Part shown: piece after piece, positions 22,624-34,557 of the stretch | Layout of the letters: each line of letters starts with the position of its first letter | Numbering within the stretch: position 1 is the first letter of the stretch | NCBI RefSeq assembly: GCF_010015585.1 | Contig: NW_022985084.1 | Coordinates: forward strand, 409,190-473,189 | Length of the DNA stretch: 64,000 bases | DNA from: Eremomyces bilateralis CBS 781.70 | Taxonomy: Eukaryota; Ascomycota; Dothideomycetes; Eremomycetales; Eremomycetaceae | Reading direction: 5' to 3' | Notes under the pieces: model-generated | What the model was told of the DNA's origin: nothing | Database searches by the model: none | The model's input: the letters and a program-made list of their open reading frames with translations, nothing else | Translations under genes and position numbers: made by a program

Positions 22624-23916
22624 AGTTATGTCGGAACGAACCATCGCCGTCGATATTAATTACCCCTCATTTTTGGGGGTACATCAGACAACTCAAAGTT
22701 GATTGGAAAGGCCAAAGAGGCAACACATTCACCAACGTCACTTGCTCCACAACCCGCAACCGTGCGAGTGCAGTTCTGTTGCTTTGTACCGGCCAATGGC
22801 CCTTTTGGAAATGCTCTTGTGCATATTAAACACCTGAATAGCAAGCTCAGAGATGCTCTAATTGCTCTTGTCCGAAAATTCGAAAATCCAATTGCCATCA
22901 ATAGATTTGAGCGGGGAGTCGACGGAATAGCCCCCGAGTCGCTCCGCATCTTGCAGCCATACTCTAAAACTATAACATCTGCAGTCAATCAATCCCTTGT
23001 CCCGTTGATCTGTTGTTGAACCAGTGAACCATTAACTTAATAATATTCTTCCCAGCCACCGGGAGTGGTGCTGGGTACAGGGGAAGGTAATAGGCTAGAG
23101 TCGGGCACCATCCCACGCTGCAGCGAAATCCGATGCACGTCATATCCACAGCCCACCAAACATGTGTCAAGACCCAAGACGTTCAGACTCTTGATGCGAG
23201 AATGGGGGTGTCAGATGCACAAGAGGAAAAAAGCAAAGAAAGGAGTGCAATCTGTAAGAGCCTGCACAACGTATAACACAAGGACTGGAGAACCTACCGG
23301 AGCGTCCAATTGGCTTTTTCCTGTTTTCGGGAAGTCATGAAGTATTATCTGTCTTATTCCTCCACTGCTGTGCCATAGTAATGGCGATTACGGATTAGAG
23401 AAATCGCGATTAGAGAGGACTCCGTAATTAGTTGAGGGCCACTTCCGGTAAGGTCCCCCTCTCACTAACTACTCCCTCACTAAAATATTCCAATATCCCC
23501 TTCGATTTCCACAAGTGCGAAAATCCACCGTCTTGTCCATGATTCCCATGCTAACAGTAACCGCAACTGCAAGGTGTCCCCTTCGAAAGGCAATTGCCTA
23601 AGCACTGCACTGCTTCCAAATCGCCAATGGCTGTAGCGTCGTCCAGAATTTCCCATCCCTCATCACCTGTCGCGTCCAATTCCTGGACGGTACCGGTCCC
23701 GGACACAACCAGACGCCATTGCCAGTGCGTGGCTATTCGCTGAGCCAGAAGCTAGAGTTCGAGACCGGCAAGCCATACAAACACTCCCCCGTTGCTGCAT
23801 GTGCCCATCGATACAAAGAAAGATTAGGAATCCCATCTGCCACGCTATCGTGGGCAACGAAGGACAGGAGGATTGATAAACTCGCGTTCCGATCTCGCAA
23901 CAGCTTCATCCTCAAC
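22624..23916. other. Intergenic, 1.3 kb, including the CHO2 promoter/leader
   Basis: No gene recognised. Small frames at 22699-23019 and 23065-23340 lack protein character. An upstream ORF of 38 codons (23627-23743) precedes CHO2 and would lie in its leader if transcription starts before it. Confidence 0.5.
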
Positions 23917-26900
23917 ATGGCACAATCACCAGGAGATACTGTCGATTCGGAAGGCCTCCGTGCCCGTCTGACCAACAATCCGGCCAAACCTCAGCTTGAA
24001 GCTTCTTCAAAATCCGCTAAGGATACGGTACAGAGCTTGAACCATGCCGAAGAAGAGAAGCCGGAGTCAGGACAACGGACATATGGGAGAACACCGAACG
24101 GAAAAGGCATGGGAACTGAGCACCGCATATATGCCTACGTATTAACCTCTCGCAGTATTCACCGTACCGCACACTCACGACATGGTCTCCCAACTCCTCT
24201 CTCCCACCCAACCGAAGAATCTTTCTGATGTCATCGTCCTCCTCATCCTAGCGATCCACATCTCGGGCTTATACTTCCTTCCGCCAAGTCTCCAGGTCTT
24301 CGCATTCGGGACCCTTTTCGCATTCTGGAGACTCTCATACAATGCCGGTATCGGGTATTTACTGCACATTCAGTCCAACTACAAAGGTCTGGTGACATGG
24401 GCAAGACGGAGTGGCATCTTCGAGAACCCGTCCACGGGCAAAAACAAGCTCCCTTGGGCCTACGGCGTGTTGAAACGAGAATTCGAGACGAAGATCCCAA
24501 AGGATTACTCGTTCGAGGACGCTCCGATCGAGTACAACACGTGGCTGTTCTTCCGCAGGGTCGTCGATCTCATACTCATGTGTGACTTCGTGTCTTATTG
24601 TTTATTTGCGATGGCATGTGCCCACCTTCCAGACGAGTCCGTCCTCATGACCATCGGCCGCTGGACCGCGGGCGCCGCCCTGTTCCTCTTTAACCTTTGG
24701 GTCAAGCTGGATGCTCATCGTGTGGTCAAGGACTTTGCCTGGTACTGGGGGGACTTCTTCTTCCTGATCGACCAGGAGTTAACGTTCGATGGTGTCTTCG
24801 AAATCGCACCCCACCCAATGTACTCCATCGGCTACGCGGGATATTACGGCATCTCCCTGATGGCTGCGAGTTATAAAGTCCTTTTCATCTCCATCGCTGC
24901 TCATTCAGCACAGCTCGCATTCCTCGAATTCGTGGAAAATCCACATATTGAGAAGACCTATAACCCGGTGGTTCCATCCATCGGCCGAGGTCTCGAAAAA
25001 GCGGCGGGCGGCGACGACATCGATAAATTGGACTCGGAGAGCGGAACCGGGACTGGCACGCCTGTACCGTCCGGCGGCTACCCTTCGTCGATTCACGGCT
25101 TGTTGGGCCTGAATAACGTGGATCTCCACCGAACAACGGATCTATCGGTTGGTTTGCTTCAGGTCTACCTGTTCCTATTTACCGTCCTCACGCCGTCGAC
25201 ACCCATATATCAAGCCGTGTTCGTCGTGAATGCGCTGATATGGCGGATTTGGTACAGCTTCGGGATAGGGTACATCCTCAATCGCCAATCTCACAAAAAG
25301 AAGTGGACCCGGCATTTCATCAAATACGGGGACGGTATCGAGGAAGGCTGGCGACAATGGAAGGGATTGTATCATATCAGCATGACCATGTTCTACGGCA
25401 GTTTCGTGGCGGCGGCATACAAGATGTACTCGCTTCCGCCGGATTGGACCTATGGACTGGCTCTTCTTCGCCATGTCGTTGGTATTGCGCTCATCTCCCT
25501 CCAGTTCTGGACGGTCCACAGCATCTACGCATCCCTGGGCGAGTTTGGATGGTTCTTCGGGGACTTCTTTTTTGACCATGCGCCGAAGCTCACCTACAAC
25601 GGCATATATCGCTATCTTAACAACCCCGAGCGAATCTTAGGGCTCGCCGGCATCTGGGGCCTTGCCCTCATCACCTGGAGTCGCGCGATTTTCCTTCTTG
25701 CGTTACTGTCGCACCTACTTGCAGTGGCATTCCTCGAGCTGGTCGAACGGCCTCATATGCAAAAGCTGTACGGAGAAAGCATTCGAGAAGACTCCGGTAT
25801 TTCTCGCAACATCAAGCGATCCTTGCCGAAGCAACTCCGCGACTGGCAGGGGAGCATCGACCGTGCTTTGGGGGAGACATTCGAGATCGTCGAACACTTC
25901 CTCGAATCAACAAGTCCCCGCCTTGCGTCTGGCGTCGATGCTCTAGTCAAGGAATCGACTACCAAATTAAAATCATATCCAGCAAAGATTCGCATTACCA
26001 TGCAATCAATCGATCAATCACCTGACCAGCAGTACTATTCTTTATCCATTATAGATACCCCTTCTAAATCGTCTGGCGAATTCGATCGTGGCAGTGGCCG
26101 CGAAGGTGAGCATGGGCGACGTCCGCAAGAGCATCGATCCAAATTCCGGCCGTTGATATTTGAATACGGTGCCCCGATTAAAGTTCGATGGCAGGCGCCT
26201 AAATCACACCACAGAAAAGATTGGGTGGGACTCTACATGGTCAGCGACAACAGCTCCCGTGAGGTGACCCAAGTCAGCAGTCAGGGACGATGGGTGTCCG
26301 CGTGTCCTGGAGCATACGACGATAGTCGATCAGAGGATGGCATTCTAGTCAGCGATGGTCCGATCGAGACCGAGGACATGATTGATCCCGACCTCATCTA
26401 CGGCGAGATGGAATTCTCTGGCGACAAACTATGGTGGACGCCCGGCGTGTTCGAATTTCGATTCCATCATGCTGGAAAGCACAATGTCATGGCCATCTCC
26501 TTTCCATTTGAAATCAAGGTCAGCAAGTTCGACGACGATAATGCCGAAGTCGATAGCAACGGCCAGATCCGCGGTTCCATTGAAGAAGCGTTGCTTTCCG
26601 TGGTACGGAATTGCTTCAACCGTGACCCTGATATTGCACCGAGAACGGTCGACGAAAGCTTTGGGAGTCTGATTGAGAGAGATGGCAAATATGCGAAACG
26701 AATCGTGTTCGCGGTGCAACGGATGTATGTCATTTCACAGAACTTGATCCGAATTCAGCCTTGGATTACTGACTTCATCACAGGTTCGGGATTGAATTTG
26801 CTCCCGAGGTGGTTAAAGCGGACGGTAATGTCAAGAACCTTGCGTGGAGGATATGTAATGCTAAAAACGTTCTGGTACGCAATATTCGTCCATGATCTGA

Positions 26901-26981
26901 CTTGTCACTCACGCTCTACAGGCTCCGTACAGCATGTCCACATCACAGGGTCAGAGTACACCTAATGAGATAAAGTACTAG
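23917..26981 (+). CDS. CHO2: Phosphatidylethanolamine N-methyltransferase Cho2 (969 aa, 4 exons)
   Basis: It catalyses the first SAM-dependent methylation of phosphatidylethanolamine on the way to phosphatidylcholine, in the ER membrane (ChoC of A. nidulans). Exons: 23917-24106, 24156-26724, 26784-26874, 26922-26981. Intron 1 (49 nt) begins GC, not GT. Joining there rebuilds the family sequence [25 protein letters not shown]. Two homologous membrane halves are visible, each with an [11 protein letters not shown] / [11 protein letters not shown] motif and a tyrosine/histidine-rich loop. The C-terminal domain ends [20 protein letters not shown], which exists only after removing the 59-nt second intron. 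The last exon encodes [20 protein letters not shown] frame read through introns 2 and 3 also stays open but lacks this conserved end. Confidence 0.95.
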
Positions 26982-27153
26982 TCGGTTGGGCGGAATCCGG
27001 TGTGGAGTAGTTATTCAAGCACCTCTCCAGAGTACATGAGACACAGCAGTCTTTTTTGCATTCTATTGTACCCGCACACAGGTCCATGTGCTTCGACAAT
27101 GTGGACCACGCTTTGATGTATCTTGTCATTGATAGTTGAGTCACGGATATACC

Positions 27154-28884
27154 TCATCCAGACTTCGCACTCGTTTGTCTGGTCTTCTCGGGGCCATTAT
27201 TCTTCAGCCACTTTCTTGCCAGAACACCTTCTGGGAACCACTGTTCCGCCTTAGCTGCATGCTTCATGCTTTGGTATGCAACGCATTTCGCGCCAGCTTT
27301 GGCAGCTATCCTCCCAATATAGTAATGGCATTTCTGTTCATATTGGGGGAATCCGAGTCTGTTCGCTTGTTTGAGGGCTTCCCCCGCGTGAGTTACTGCG
27401 TCGTCATCATCGTTCAAGATGATACACATGTTGGTGAGGTTGTTCAGACTCCAGATCGTGGCTTCGATCTGCACTTCGGGGAATGCTGGAAGAGCAGTTC
27501 GTTAGCTGACGATTTCGTGAACTAGGGGAGGCGACGCCGTACTGCTGAAAACAAAATAATTACTCCCTTCTCCGCTATAGACCGGTTTCTTCGGCTCTGT
27601 CTTCACCCACCCGTACAATCGCATTCTTAACTCATGCTTTTCCCGTAGCTCCTTCTTGTGCGCTTCTTCATTGTAGTCTAATATTCCCTCCGAGTTATCC
27701 GGTTCGAGATCGAAGTCTGCTTCACCGGGACGTTCTTCTCTCGCTAGGAGGGGAAGTCTCATCAATATCGCCTTTATAGTCCCAAGCTCTCTATGACCGT
27801 GTGTGTTCTCCTTGGCTTTCGGTATAATCTCATCTTCGGAACTGGAGCTGCCGCTTCCACCTCCAACCCGAATAAAGGTATCTTTTGTCTCTTGGATGAT
27901 CTTGTCGGTCTTCATCAATGGTTTATCATCGATTCCCCGCCTTTTATCTCCAGCGGTTGAGCTTTTTGTCCTAACCCTTTTAGACTCCTGACCTTTTATT
28001 TCGTATCGCGGTGGCTCAAGAACCACACCGCTTTGAGGTCCAACGTTCGTGTCGAGTGTCAGTCTGGGCTTGCTATCCATAGTTCTCGAACCCACGGGAA
28101 CGATTCGCTTTGAGGCCTCCCCTGAATCCAAAGACCTAATGCCTGTACGGCTTGCTTTCACATTTAGTCTCTGTGTCACCCCCATTTCCCTGCTGGACTT
28201 TGCCTTGTCAAGACGCGTCGCAAACTCGCTAATACTCATGGCTTCTTGCACTGGGCCTATAGTAGATTTCTCATTCGCTCTGGGGTTCTTTGCAAGCGTG
28301 GAGATTCTTGGATCTGTTCCTTCTGCTCGAATGGGTCGGGGTAGGCCTGTTGCTCTCTGGTTTGATTCGGGTTTTGTTTCGGCACTAGCACTTCCTGGAC
28401 CTGATTCTTCTGCTCGAATACGTTGGGTTACGCCTGTTGCTCGTTGTTTTGATTTGGACTTCGTTTCGGTGTTGAAACTTCCTTTGCTGTTCCTGATGCC
28501 ACTCTGTTGGTGTTTCTCGGGTCCCTTGGTCAACGTAGATTTGAGTTTCGTTTCGGTACTGGCACTTCCTTTGCCATTCTCTATGCCAGTGTACCGTTGT
28601 TTCTCAGGTCTCCTGATCAACCTCGCGTCGCTTTTTTGGTTCTCTCTGTCACCGCGCTCGCCAAGATCCTCTTTCATAGCCCTGTTAACGCCACTCCCCG
28701 TGCCATCATCGGCCTGGGATCTTCCGATCCCCCCCGAGGAGCGTTTCGACGTATTATGCTTATCCGCGTCGGTAGATGGTTCCCCAAGGCGGCAAAGAAC
28801 CCCAACGCTTGGGAGTTGTTTCGACGGGTCAGTGGCAGCAAGATTCTCGTCGTCCATCCGTGCGCCTTCCATCGCTGTGTCCAT
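27154..28884 (-). CDS. Unknown protein: disordered repeats plus TPR-like C-terminus (550 aa, 2 exons)
   Basis: Exons on the minus strand: 28884-27564 and 27485-27154. The 78-nt intron starts GTAATT, has the branch site GCTAACG and ends CCAG. Unspliced, the frame stops shortly after the donor; spliced, it gives 110 more residues. Residues 1-300 are polar and disordered, with degenerate repeats built on GKGSASTETK / GSFNTETKSK / GPGSASAETK and QRATG-x5-IRAE. The segment EEAHKKELREKHELRMRLYGWVK is helical and charged. The last exon looks like one or two TPR-type helix pairs (ATIWSLNNLTNMCIIL; KCHYYIGRIAAKAG). Family not recognised. It is convergent with CHO2. Confidence 0.7.
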
Positions 28885-29316
28885 CGCTGTGTTAAAAGGA
28901 ATCCGAGGTCGGCCTGGAAAGAAGAACCATATTCTGAAACGGGTTCGGCATGTGCGCGCGAAAAGCTATATACTTCTAAAACCAATGCTGGCGGATACTG
29001 TTCAAACATATCCAGTGGCTGTTGTGAGCATGATGAAAGAAGATTTCTTCTAGGTTCAAATAGAAGGGCATCCTTGTCCGGTCACAATAGGACAACGCAC
29101 ATTCCAGGACACAAAGGATTCAACGGATACACGTGAATAGCATTCAAGACGTGAGGTTACTTGGATGAACTCTATTCTATGCCTCTTCAAAGGATTTGAT
29201 TGCAAGCCAGAAAATTATCTGACCGAGAACCGGACCTGTTCCGGATAAAAGTCCATCCCTAACAGATTTCCGTACCTGTCTATTCATGAAAAATTTCCTG
29301 CGCCAGATGTAATAAG
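28885..29316. other. Intergenic, 0.43 kb
   Basis: Upstream of the minus-strand disordered protein and downstream of ILV1. Nothing recognised. Confidence 0.55.
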
Positions 29317-31153
29317 TCAGTCCCGCATGAAAAGTCTGTATATCTCATCATCGGTGACCTCCACAAATGGATATCGAATTTCCTTCAGGAACTTTTGCAA
29401 ACCGTCGTCTTCCGGAGACGGACATTGCACGCCTGCAAGGATCTGAGCCACATCACCACCTTGGTTTCGATAATGGAAAAGGCTGATATTGAAGCCTGGC
29501 TGGAGCGTTTGAAGGAATTTATGCAGCGCTCCGCGACGCTCGGGGAATTGGAACATGTATAACCTCTCATCCACGACTCCTGAACGACCGCCAACCAAGT
29601 AGCGAATGTGTGATTTGGCCAGCTCGTTTGTAGAACAGTCCCGAGCGGTCATGTCGGCAGCGGCTATGCGTTGAAGCAGGGCTCCCAGGTCTGATTCTCG
29701 AGCTTCAGCGGAAGAGCCAAACTCAACCCCCATGAGAACGTGAGCTTCGGCTGGGGTGGAGAATCGGTAGCGAAACTCGGAGATAATCGTCTCAGGGCCA
29801 ACGCAGTCCACAAGCTTTGCAAACGATCCGGGCCGTTCTGGAATGGTGACTGCAAGGAGCGCCTCCTTCTTTTCGCCCAACTTGGCGCGCTCGGCGACGA
29901 ATCTCAACCGGTCGAAATCCATGTTGGCACCCGACGCGATCGCCACCAATGATCTACTAGTGTCCGGCGAAGGATTGTTCGCCACATACTTCTTGAGCCC
30001 GGCTATCGCCAGTGCACCGGCCGGTTCTAGGATGCTGCGAGTATCCTCGAATACGTCCTTGATCGCAGCACAGGTTTGGTCGGTATCGACCAGGATGATG
30101 TCGTCGACCACTTCGGACGCAATGCGAAACGTCTCTTCCCCAACGGTTTTGACAGCAGCTCCATCGGCAAACATACCGACCTCTTCTAGTACTACCCGTT
30201 CGCCTTTTTGAAGTGATGATACCATGGCATTGGCATCATAGGTCTCGACGCCAATGATCTTCACCTGCGGTGCGATGCGCTTCACGTAGGCCCCTATGCC
30301 CGAAATGAGACCGCCACCACCAATGCAGCAGAATATTGCCTCCAGTTTCGTCAGGTCTGTTTGCCGTAACAGCTCCATGCCTATTGTGCCTTGTCCGGCT
30401 ATCACGTACGGATCGTCGAATGGTGGGATGTTCAAGAGACCGTGTGTACGTTCGAGACGCGCTGCCTCTTCTTTTGCTGCGTCAAAGTCTGCCCCGTGAA
30501 GGACTACACACCCTCCAAGTCGAGCGACATTCAGATGTTTAATGGTAGGGGTCCCCGCGGGCATCACGATAGTCGCTGGGATCTTCAGGTGGCGGGCAGA
30601 CATGGCAACACCTTGCGCATGATTTCCTACAATACAGTCAGCAAATTGGATGTATTTCTCCGACTACGGATTGGCGTCTTACCGGCTGAGCATGCCACGA
30701 CGCCTTTCCACCGTTCGCGTGGCGGTAAGTGAGCCATCTTGTTGTACGCACCGCGCAGCTTGAAGCTGAACACGGGCTGCAAGTCTTCACGCTTGAGCAG
30801 TACATTGCATTGAAGTCTGTTGCTCAAATTCAATGCTGTTGTAAGAGGGGTTTCGGTCTTCACAATCTCATAGACTTTCGAGGTGAGGATGAGACGAAGG
30901 TACTACGTCACTGTCAGCCGTCAGTCGGAATTTAAAAGCAAACCGAGTGGGTAAAGGGGATATAATTTACATCGGGATGCCCGTTCGGTAGTATGAAGGC
31001 GTCTGGAATGCTCTTTTGAGCCTTTGTCTTCGGAGACTCAGAGGGGGGGGAGGGGTTGGCGGTATACTCGGTCAGAGCCAGGCCGGAGAACTTAGGAGTG
31101 GCAGGCGTTGAGGTGCCATTGACCTGGGTATCGGGCGTTACTGGCCTATCCAT
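29317..31153 (-). CDS. ILV1: Threonine dehydratase, biosynthetic type (570 aa, 3 exons)
   Basis: A PLP enzyme converting L-threonine to 2-oxobutanoate, the first step of isoleucine synthesis. Exons on the minus strand: 31153-30971, 30902-30683, 30626-29317, with introns of 68 and 56 nt. The PLP lysine is K109 in [26 protein letters not shown] spans the second junction, and the glycine loop is [13 protein letters not shown]. Two ACT-like regulatory domains follow ([34 protein letters not shown]), the site of isoleucine feedback in this family. The first 60 residues are Pro/Thr/Ser-rich and not a convincing mitochondrial presequence, so this may be a paralogue or be targeted otherwise. Confidence 0.94.
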
Positions 31154-31553
31154 CCCGCAGTGATAGTTATCCCATGTGTATGCTGGTACTATCTACCGCA
31201 ACGGAAGGAATATATTTATTTGTGCGGTGAGTCAGTCCGACATCGCGCATTGGATGACGAGTGACATGGACTGAGAACCAAATTATATTGCAGCCTGAGG
31301 CACACACCCTCTTTCACTACCTTGAGAATATAGACAGAAAAGAGAACGGAGACATGATTCACCATTGATTGTCATCACTTTTTGTTCCCCAAGGTATTAA
31401 ACAATCGTCTTATCCGGCCGAACATTGCAGACATCTCCCTTGTCTGGGTCAAAATAAACCACATCTGCTCACCATGCATGACCTCCCCGCGTCACCAACA
31501 AGCCGATCATCAACCCGACAGGATGTAAAACCCTCTCAATCACCGACCGAACG
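31154..31553. promoter_or_regulatory. Divergent promoter, ILV1 / RRN9-like gene
   Basis: 400 bp between two divergent ATGs. I found no clear Gcn4-type TGACTCA site by eye. Confidence 0.5.
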
Positions 31554-34064
31554 ATGACAGACATAAGTGAAGGCACTGGCAGAGACGGCCACAGAGGACC
31601 TGGAATTCCCAGATCGATTTTTAATGGCGGGATCGTGGAGAAGATTGAGGCTCCGTCGCCAACAAACACTGCGAGCACATCCTTTTCCTCAGTCGAACCA
31701 CGGGTAGACGCAAATGGCAGCGACGTATCCGATCTTGAGGACGAAGAGCTCGATGGTGAATCATATCGCGAGCTCTATGATGAGCGACCAAATAAATTCG
31801 TGGGACACCCAAACACATACAGACGGTGGATTGCGCCAGAGCGAGCGGTCGTAGATGCCCTGGGTGTACAACAGGCCAACAATCTGGGTCTTCACCTTTA
31901 TTGTGTCGAGAAGCTTAGGAAGTTCATACTATATAGAGCACGCAGTGCCCTGGACAGTGGAAGGATAAAGAAGAGACGGAGAAATAAACGCGGTAGTGCC
32001 GATGGTCGCCAACTCGATCCTGTCCTTGAAGAACTCTCGCTCTCGGACTTCAAACCAACGTATCCGCACTCCGAATCTGCTGGGGATGCCCAAATCTCAA
32101 CACATCTTGGCCCTGACGCCAAAGACCTTCCAGAAGTCTGGCTACCACCAGATTCTTGGACCACTTGGCCACTAAAGGTCGGTCAAGTGCCGAACGAGAA
32201 TGATACATTCGAGGCACATCGGCACACAGAACAGGATGGGCTGCTCGCGACTCCCAATAATACGGGCCATGCGGTGCCGAGCATGTGGATGCATGAGCTT
32301 CTTACCAGCTTGATTTTAAGGAATGCAAGATGCCTTGCGAACGAACGGCCTCGTCATCGCCGGCATCAATCGATGCAGCCACGGAAGCGCAAGCCGAGAA
32401 AGCCTAAAATCAATGACAAGGGGTCCGAGGAGGATGCCGCTTCAGAGACCGATGTCAGCTCCAAGTCTGAAATCTCCAGACCGCGGCTAAAGGTCAAATT
32501 TCAGTATAAACCTGGGGACGTGAAGGAGAAGAGATATTTTCCGGTTCTTCTCGAAGATGAAGACGCCATCCAGAAAGTTGTTACACCGACTATTAGGTCG
32601 ATTCTATCCGGACTTGATCGCTTACTCGTCTGTTCTGTCGATAGTGAGCACCGGGGACAGTTGCTCAAGAGGCTCGAACACCCGGTGTATTCATCTTCTT
32701 CGGAGGATGAACATGAATTGAGAAGCCAGACAAATCAGAAACAGGGCACTACCAGCGGAGCTATTACAGAGGTTCGGGAATCGTCCTCACAACTTGGCAT
32801 TGACCCTTCGGCTTCTGACAATCAAGAACCGGCGAAGAGGAAGAGGGGTAGGCCGCCATCGAGCGTCCCCTCAGCCAACGAAGATTCTCCGGAGAGCGAA
32901 TCCGCAGCTTCAACGAAGACACGACGAGGACGACCGCGAAGTGTGACCCGTATCAACGGCGAGAGTTACTACATGGCTCGTAAAAGGCGACAGTCACAGG
33001 AACCTTATGCAGAACGAGAAGAATCAAGAGCACCTTCTCGGGGCGCCCCATACCCCTCTAAAAGAATGCGTACGGAAACGACGGGAGGCGTTACTATGGG
33101 CCTGGATCCGGTATCCACGGCTTCCATCAATCAATCAAGTTTTCGATTCGGTCCCAGCGTAGACTCTTCCGGGTTCAAAGTGCAGAAGCTGCAATCCAAG
33201 CCCATGGATTGGAGGGCTATCCTTGGACGCGCAGCGCTCCTTGGTTGGAATAGCACTGTTCTGGATCGAGCAACTCAAAGATGCGTGGATTTGTTCAACG
33301 AGCCGATGGCGTTTGACGTTACGCTGTCCGGATCTGCAACAGAACAGCCCGTCAATGTCGTCTTTCCCACTTCGCGAAAAACCCCAAAGTCCCCATCGAT
33401 CGCCAATGCATCCGCTTCCCGTCGACCCAAACCGACTTTCAAGCCGTATTGGGACGGTGACCAGTTGTTTTGTCCAATGCCCACCTGTTCTCGCCATTGG
33501 GAGAAGTTCGAGACCACCCGTCAGTTGACTCATCACTGCCGCAAGGTTCACAGGTTTGAGCCACAACCAGAAGCGGTGGCTAGGAAGGCAGAATCAAAAA
33601 GAAGCTGCAGGAGAAAGAAAGCCGAAAGCTCTGAAGGCCGTCGGTCTCGATCCAGGTCGCAGTCTCGGGCATCTCTCGCTAGCGACTCCCCACATTTTGA
33701 CATGTTCATCGGTGGTGTCAGAAGTGATGGTTTTCTAGGAACAATAGACCGCGAAAGAGGATGGCATACCCAGGAGATTTGGGATGACATGGGCCATGAC
33801 GATTCTAACGATAATCCTCCTACAGGGGGTCGGGATGAGGACGAAACGGAAGATGATGGTGACAACGATATTTGTAGCGAAAGGAGTACAGTTGCTGGAG
33901 CTTTACCGCCGGATGACTCGAGCAGCAGTAACCCATTGGAATTTTCTAGCATTCCCCCTGGATCCGGCCGACCATCATCAGGTTACAGGCCGGTGCAGGA
34001 TTCCAACAACGCCGGTTTATCCGCTACCACAGGCTATTCCGATGACGATGAAGACGAACTGTAA
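31554..34064 (+). CDS. RRN9: Rrn9-domain protein with AT-hooks and C2H2 zinc finger (836 aa)
   Basis: Yeast Rrn9 is a subunit of the upstream activating factor for RNA polymerase I. The Rrn9-type block is at about 71-125 (YRELYDERPNKFVGHP, RRWIAPERAVVDALG, NNLGLHLYCVEKLRK). A Lys/Arg-rich segment follows, then two AT-hook-like motifs (KRKRGRPPS near 430; TRRGRPRS near 458). One C2H2-type finger is at C640-x4-C645-x14-H660-x5-H666 (H661 is an alternative ligand). The tail is acidic and Ser-rich, ending in DDDEDEL. The protein is more than twice the length of yeast Rrn9. It likely acts in the nucleolus on rDNA promoters, but only the first domain supports that. Confidence 0.75.
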   Translation: MTDISEGTGRDGHRGPGIPRSIFNGGIVEKIEAPSPTNTASTSFSSVEPRVDANGSDVSDLEDEELDGESYRELYDERPNKFVGHPNTYRRWIAPERAVVDALGVQQANNLGLHLYCVEKLRKFILYRARSALDSGRIKKRRRNKRGSADGRQLDPVLEELSLSDFKPTYPHSESAGDAQISTHLGPDAKDLPEVWLPPDSWTTWPLKVGQVPNENDTFEAHRHTEQDGLLATPNNTGHAVPSMWMHELLTSLILRNARCLANERPRHRRHQSMQPRKRKPRKPKINDKGSEEDAASETDVSSKSEISRPRLKVKFQYKPGDVKEKRYFPVLLEDEDAIQKVVTPTIRSILSGLDRLLVCSVDSEHRGQLLKRLEHPVYSSSSEDEHELRSQTNQKQGTTSGAITEVRESSSQLGIDPSASDNQEPAKRKRGRPPSSVPSANEDSPESESAASTKTRRGRPRSVTRINGESYYMARKRRQSQEPYAEREESRAPSRGAPYPSKRMRTETTGGVTMGLDPVSTASINQSSFRFGPSVDSSGFKVQKLQSKPMDWRAILGRAALLGWNSTVLDRATQRCVDLFNEPMAFDVTLSGSATEQPVNVVFPTSRKTPKSPSIANASASRRPKPTFKPYWDGDQLFCPMPTCSRHWEKFETTRQLTHHCRKVHRFEPQPEAVARKAESKRSCRRKKAESSEGRRSRSRSQSRASLASDSPHFDMFIGGVRSDGFLGTIDRERGWHTQEIWDDMGHDDSNDNPPTGGRDEDETEDDGDNDICSERSTVAGALPPDDSSSSNPLEFSSIPPGSGRPSSGYRPVQDSNNAGLSATTGYSDDDEDEL

Positions 34065-34557
34065 CTCCATGGCGTAAGGAAGGCACCCCGTTTTAGTTGT
34101 AAGAAGTCATGTTGCCGAAGCAATTAGCATTATACCCTCTTCTATATCCTTAACTAATTTCGGCTTCGACCTTAATCTCGCGCCGTTCAGTCTTCACACT
34201 GCCGCCACATGTCAATGATGATCTGAATTTCTTGCTCCGAAGCATTGGCCCGCGTTTTGTGATGCATTTTCCAAAGAGGCTTGGCTCCTGTCTGTTGTCA
34301 AGTCAACGACAGCAAATAAACCACCTGATCTCCTAACACTGGCGTCAAATCAGGGGTTCTCCTTCGATGCCCTGTCTCTGTTATCAAGTACAGGAGGCTC
34401 TGTACTTTCGTCATACGCATTCTTTCTCCGTTGTAGAGTTGGCATAAGATTGCAAGTGGATATCTGATTGTACTTCGACTCCATCCATGAAATGATCCCC
34501 ATTCAAGGCTCATGCGGTCGCGTTGGCGAGAGTCTACCCCTCAACACGGTCTCCATT
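34065..34557. other. Intergenic between convergent genes, 0.49 kb
   Basis: 3' flanks of the RRN9-like gene and the MFS gene. No feature recognised. Confidence 0.6.

Noticed and set aside
22699-23019. 106-aa plus-strand frame
   Set aside because: No motif. It sits in an intergenic region and equally long antisense frames exist.
28049-29053. 334-aa plus-strand frame, and 28507-29136 in another frame
   Set aside because: Antisense to the disordered minus-strand protein. The repeated Leu/Ser-rich pattern is the complement of its repeats. The minus-strand gene has a start, branch site and continuing exon.
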